7,156 nucleotides of DNA, taken from the NCBI GenBank assembly GCA_015061765.1, contig SUVZ01000189.1, positions 1-7,156 on the forward strand, in the 5' to 3' direction. Each line of letters begins with the position of its first letter. Position 1 is the first letter of the stretch. The DNA comes from Lentisphaerota bacterium (GTDB taxonomy: Bacteria > Verrucomicrobiota > Kiritimatiellia > RFP12 > UBA1067). A program made the translations under genes and the position numbers. Below, piece by piece: positions 5,215 to 7,156 of this stretch. A model generated the notes under the pieces. It saw nothing but the letters and a program-made list of their open reading frames with translations, was not told the origin of the DNA and did not search any database.

Positions 5215-6479
5215 GATTTCCAGCGATTCCAGTTAATCACCCTATTGGTGTTTTTTATTTGACAGCAATTCCGGCGTCTGTTTTGCTGAAGGTGTGCTAT
5301 TCGTCGCCACACAAGAGACTTCATGCAGAAGATGACGGCTCGGTTCAGGATGTAGGGCATCAGCGTCGATTAGATATTAAGAGAGTGTCTGCCATTGCGC
5401 GATACTTGGAGACTCAGGATGCAACCCTTCCGGGGACTATCATCTTGGCTGCGAATTCGACTATGTCGGGTCTGCTGACCGATACAAGTGATTCTGCTGC
5501 CGATTTACGATGGAAAGTAGAAAGGCGCAATGATTATGTTGTGGATTTGATTGTTCCTACCACAGAAAAAATGGCAGCGGTTGTTGATGGACAACATCGG
5601 CTAATGGGCTTTGAGGATTTATCTAGAGACAAGCAGGAAATGAAGCTTCCGTGCGCTGTATTTTTAGATCTTCCGACGGCGCAGCAGGCATCAATTTTTG
5701 CGACCATTAATTTTAATCAGAAGCCAGTTAACAAGAGTCAGACGTACGAGCTATTTGGCTACAATCTTGAAGACGAACCAGAATTCTCTTGGTCTCCGGA
5801 TAAGTTGGCGGTAAATTTTACACGGAGATTAAATATTGACGATGAGTCTTCGTTAAAAGGTCACATCAAGGTTGCTGCGATAGATGATCGTGTGTTGGAT
5901 GATGTTTCAAGAGAGGCAAAGCAAGAGTGGCTCGTTTCAACGGCAACAATTGTTGAAGGGATATTGTCGTTGATTACTACCGACCAGAAGCGGGATAGAG
6001 ATATTTTAAATCGGGTGCCCGTAGGGGAACGACGACGGACGTTGTTAAGTGATCAAGTTGTATGCATTCGTCAGTCGCCGCCATTCAGAAAACTATACAT
6101 CGACTCTAATCGAGATATTGTGATTTACAAAACGCTTTTAAATTATTTTTCGGCCGTAAACGAAGAACTGTGGTCAGATAGGGGAAACGCGGTTTTGCAT
6201 AAGACCGCCGGTATTCAAGCATTATTCCGAGTGCTAAAGGAATTACTTCCAGAGCAAATTAAGCAGAAAGCTCTGTCGAAGGAAACATGGAAAAGTATTT
6301 TGGGGAAAGCAAAAATAATCAAGTTTTCAGATGCTCGTTATACCGAGTCATCAGGACGTGGACGCTCTCGAATACAAGATGCAATCCTTGTTGCGATAGG
6401 GGTAAAACGGGTGGAGGATGTCCGAGATCCGGATTTTAGACAGTATTTGTCAGAAACAATAGGAAATACTTATGCTTAA
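5211..6479 (+). CDS. DGQHR-domain protein, DndB/DpdB-like
   Basis: The 422-residue protein carries the name-giving motif VVDGQHRLMGF (124-134). Before it is the family's pattern of a basic helix and strand, VGHQRRLDIKRVSAIARYL (48-66) leading into LPGTIILAAN (73-82). After it comes QASIFATINFNQKPVNKS (159-176), also typical. DGQHR proteins share a ParB-like fold and include DndB, the regulator of DNA phosphorothioation genes, and DpdB of the 7-deazaguanine DNA-modification cluster. The motif alone does not show modification chemistry, and no DndC/D/E or DpdA gene lies in this window. The C-terminal half (about 200-422) is helical and not recognised. It starts by ATGA overlap (5211-5214) with the membrane-protein gene and ends 8 bases inside the HSP90-like gene. 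Possible roles are DNA binding, autoregulation of the operon, or sensing of DNA; I cannot choose between them from sequence. Confidence 0.82.
   Translation: MRFPAIPVNHPIGVFYLTAIPASVLLKVCYSSPHKRLHAEDDGSVQDVGHQRRLDIKRVSAIARYLETQDATLPGTIILAANSTMSGLLTDTSDSAADLRWKVERRNDYVVDLIVPTTEKMAAVVDGQHRLMGFEDLSRDKQEMKLPCAVFLDLPTAQQASIFATINFNQKPVNKSQTYELFGYNLEDEPEFSWSPDKLAVNFTRRLNIDDESSLKGHIKVAAIDDRVLDDVSREAKQEWLVSTATIVEGILSLITTDQKRDRDILNRVPVGERRRTLLSDQVVCIRQSPPFRKLYIDSNRDIVIYKTLLNYFSAVNEELWSDRGNAVLHKTAGIQALFRVLKELLPEQIKQKALSKETWKSILGKAKIIKFSDARYTESSGRGRSRIQDAILVAIGVKRVEDVRDPDFRQYLSETIGNTYA
6461..6464 (+). promoter_or_regulatory. Ribosome binding site of the HSP90-like gene
   Basis: AGGA ends 7 bases before ATG 6472, inside the end of the DGQHR gene. 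It is modest in strength, but the 8-base gene overlap allows coupled translation. Confidence 0.55.
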
Positions 6480-7156
6480 AGATCATGAGCCTATTTTCGG
6501 TAAGAACGTCATTGAGACGTTGTCTGAGGGAATGTACGACAATCCCTTGTTCCTGTACCGTGAGTATGTACAGAATGCAGCAGATGCAATTGACGCGGCT
6601 GTCGAGGCTGGTGTCCTTGAGAATGATGAGGGGCAGATTCAGATAACGATTGATTCAGATAAGCGGCGAGTTGTCTTCCATGATAATGGTATTGGAATTG
6701 CGGAGCGCGATGTTCCAGCGATGTTGGCGAATATCGGTAACTCACAGAAGGATCGCTTGAAAAATAAGGGTTTTCGAGGCATTGGTCGTCTTGGCGGGCT
6801 TGGCTATTGCCGTATTGTTCGATTTGAAACTTCTGTCAAAGGCGAGTCGGTAAAAAGTGTCTTGGAGTGGAATGCCGATTCGCTCCATGCAATCCTTGTT
6901 GATCAGCGCGAACAGATTGATGCGGGAGAACTTATCAAGCGCATAACAACCGTCCAGACGGAGAAAGCTAATGTTGATGAACACTTTTTTCGGGTGTCGT
7001 TGATAGACATTCTAGAGACAAGTGATGACTTGCTGGATGTAGAGGATGTTCGTAAGTATCTGTCAATGGTAGCCCCAGTTCCATTTGACTACCAGCGCTT
7101 CAGGTTTATTTCAGAAATTGAGGCTTTTATCAAAAAACACAACCTGCCGGACCTTT
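6472..7156 (+). CDS. HSP90-like GHKL ATPase, N-terminal part, cut by the window edge
   Basis: The frame is open from ATG 6472 to the right edge (228 complete codons), so the C-terminus is not seen. The N-terminal ATP-binding fold is complete in its motifs: N-box LYREYVQNAADAID (28-41) with Glu31, Asn35 and Asp39; G1 box FHDNGIGI (69-76) with the nucleotide-binding Asp71; NIGNSQK (87-93); and the G2 lid GFRGIGRLGGLGYC (100-113). This is the HSP90/HATPase_c_3 type (also seen in HtpG, MutL and MORC), not a sensor histidine kinase. Residues 114-228 appear to start the transducer or middle domain. Large HSP90-like proteins recur in defence islands, where they are thought to clamp or remodel partners in an ATP-dependent way. 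It overlaps the DGQHR stop by 8 bases, making it the fifth gene of the operon. Whether more genes follow cannot be seen. Confidence 0.9.
   Translation, partial: MLKDHEPIFGKNVIETLSEGMYDNPLFLYREYVQNAADAIDAAVEAGVLENDEGQIQITIDSDKRRVVFHDNGIGIAERDVPAMLANIGNSQKDRLKNKGFRGIGRLGGLGYCRIVRFETSVKGESVKSVLEWNADSLHAILVDQREQIDAGELIKRITTVQTEKANVDEHFFRVSLIDILETSDDLLDVEDVRKYLSMVAPVPFDYQRFRFISEIEAFIKKHNLPDL

Noticed and set aside
6509..6984. Minus-strand open frames at the right end
   Set aside because: They lie opposite the HSP90-like gene, whose N-box, G1 and G2 motifs show that the + strand is coding.

Overview
The window is bacterial accessory DNA. Genes are packed on the + strand, several overlap by 1-8 bases, and most have clear purine-rich ribosome binding sites, including AGGAGG and AAGGAGG. 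The strong Shine-Dalgarno sites argue against Bacteroidota, which mostly lack them. I cannot name the host more closely. No rRNA, tRNA, transposase, integrase or CRISPR array is visible.

Region 1 (1-1654) is a scarred mobile-gene locus. The window opens in the C-terminal half of an ORF6N-family (KilA-N-like phage/accessory) protein, which breaks off at about base 212. A complete DUF1016/YhcG-type PDDEXK nuclease gene (278-1438) follows. The last ~39 codons of an ORF6N protein then reappear at 1535-1654. The simplest reading is that a nuclease gene landed inside an orf6N gene and replaced its middle.

Region 2 (1655-1842) is the control region of the next operon. It holds an extended -10 promoter (TGGTATAAT) and a 43-codon ORF that looks like the first third-of-a-domain of a RhuM-family protein. 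A perfect 11-bp inverted repeat lies inside that ORF. The ORF stops 2 bases before the first operon gene, so the operon appears to use the promoter and start of a broken rhuM gene.

Region 3 (1843-end) is a tightly coupled five-gene operon. It encodes a NurA-like nuclease, a HerA-like hexameric DNA-translocase ATPase, a four-helix membrane protein of no recognised family, a DGQHR-domain protein related to DndB/DpdB, and an HSP90-like (GHKL) ATPase cut by the window edge. NurA and HerA form a DNA end-processing machine. HerA-like ATPases and DGQHR proteins both occur in phage-defence and DNA-modification systems such as Dnd and Dpd, and GHKL ATPases recur in defence islands. I do not recognise this five-part combination as a named system. 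I regard it as a candidate anti-phage defence operon: a HerA-NurA DNA-degrading core, with the HSP90-like ATPase and DGQHR protein as possible sensor or control parts and the membrane protein as anchor or effector. The individual families are well supported by motifs; the joint function is inference.
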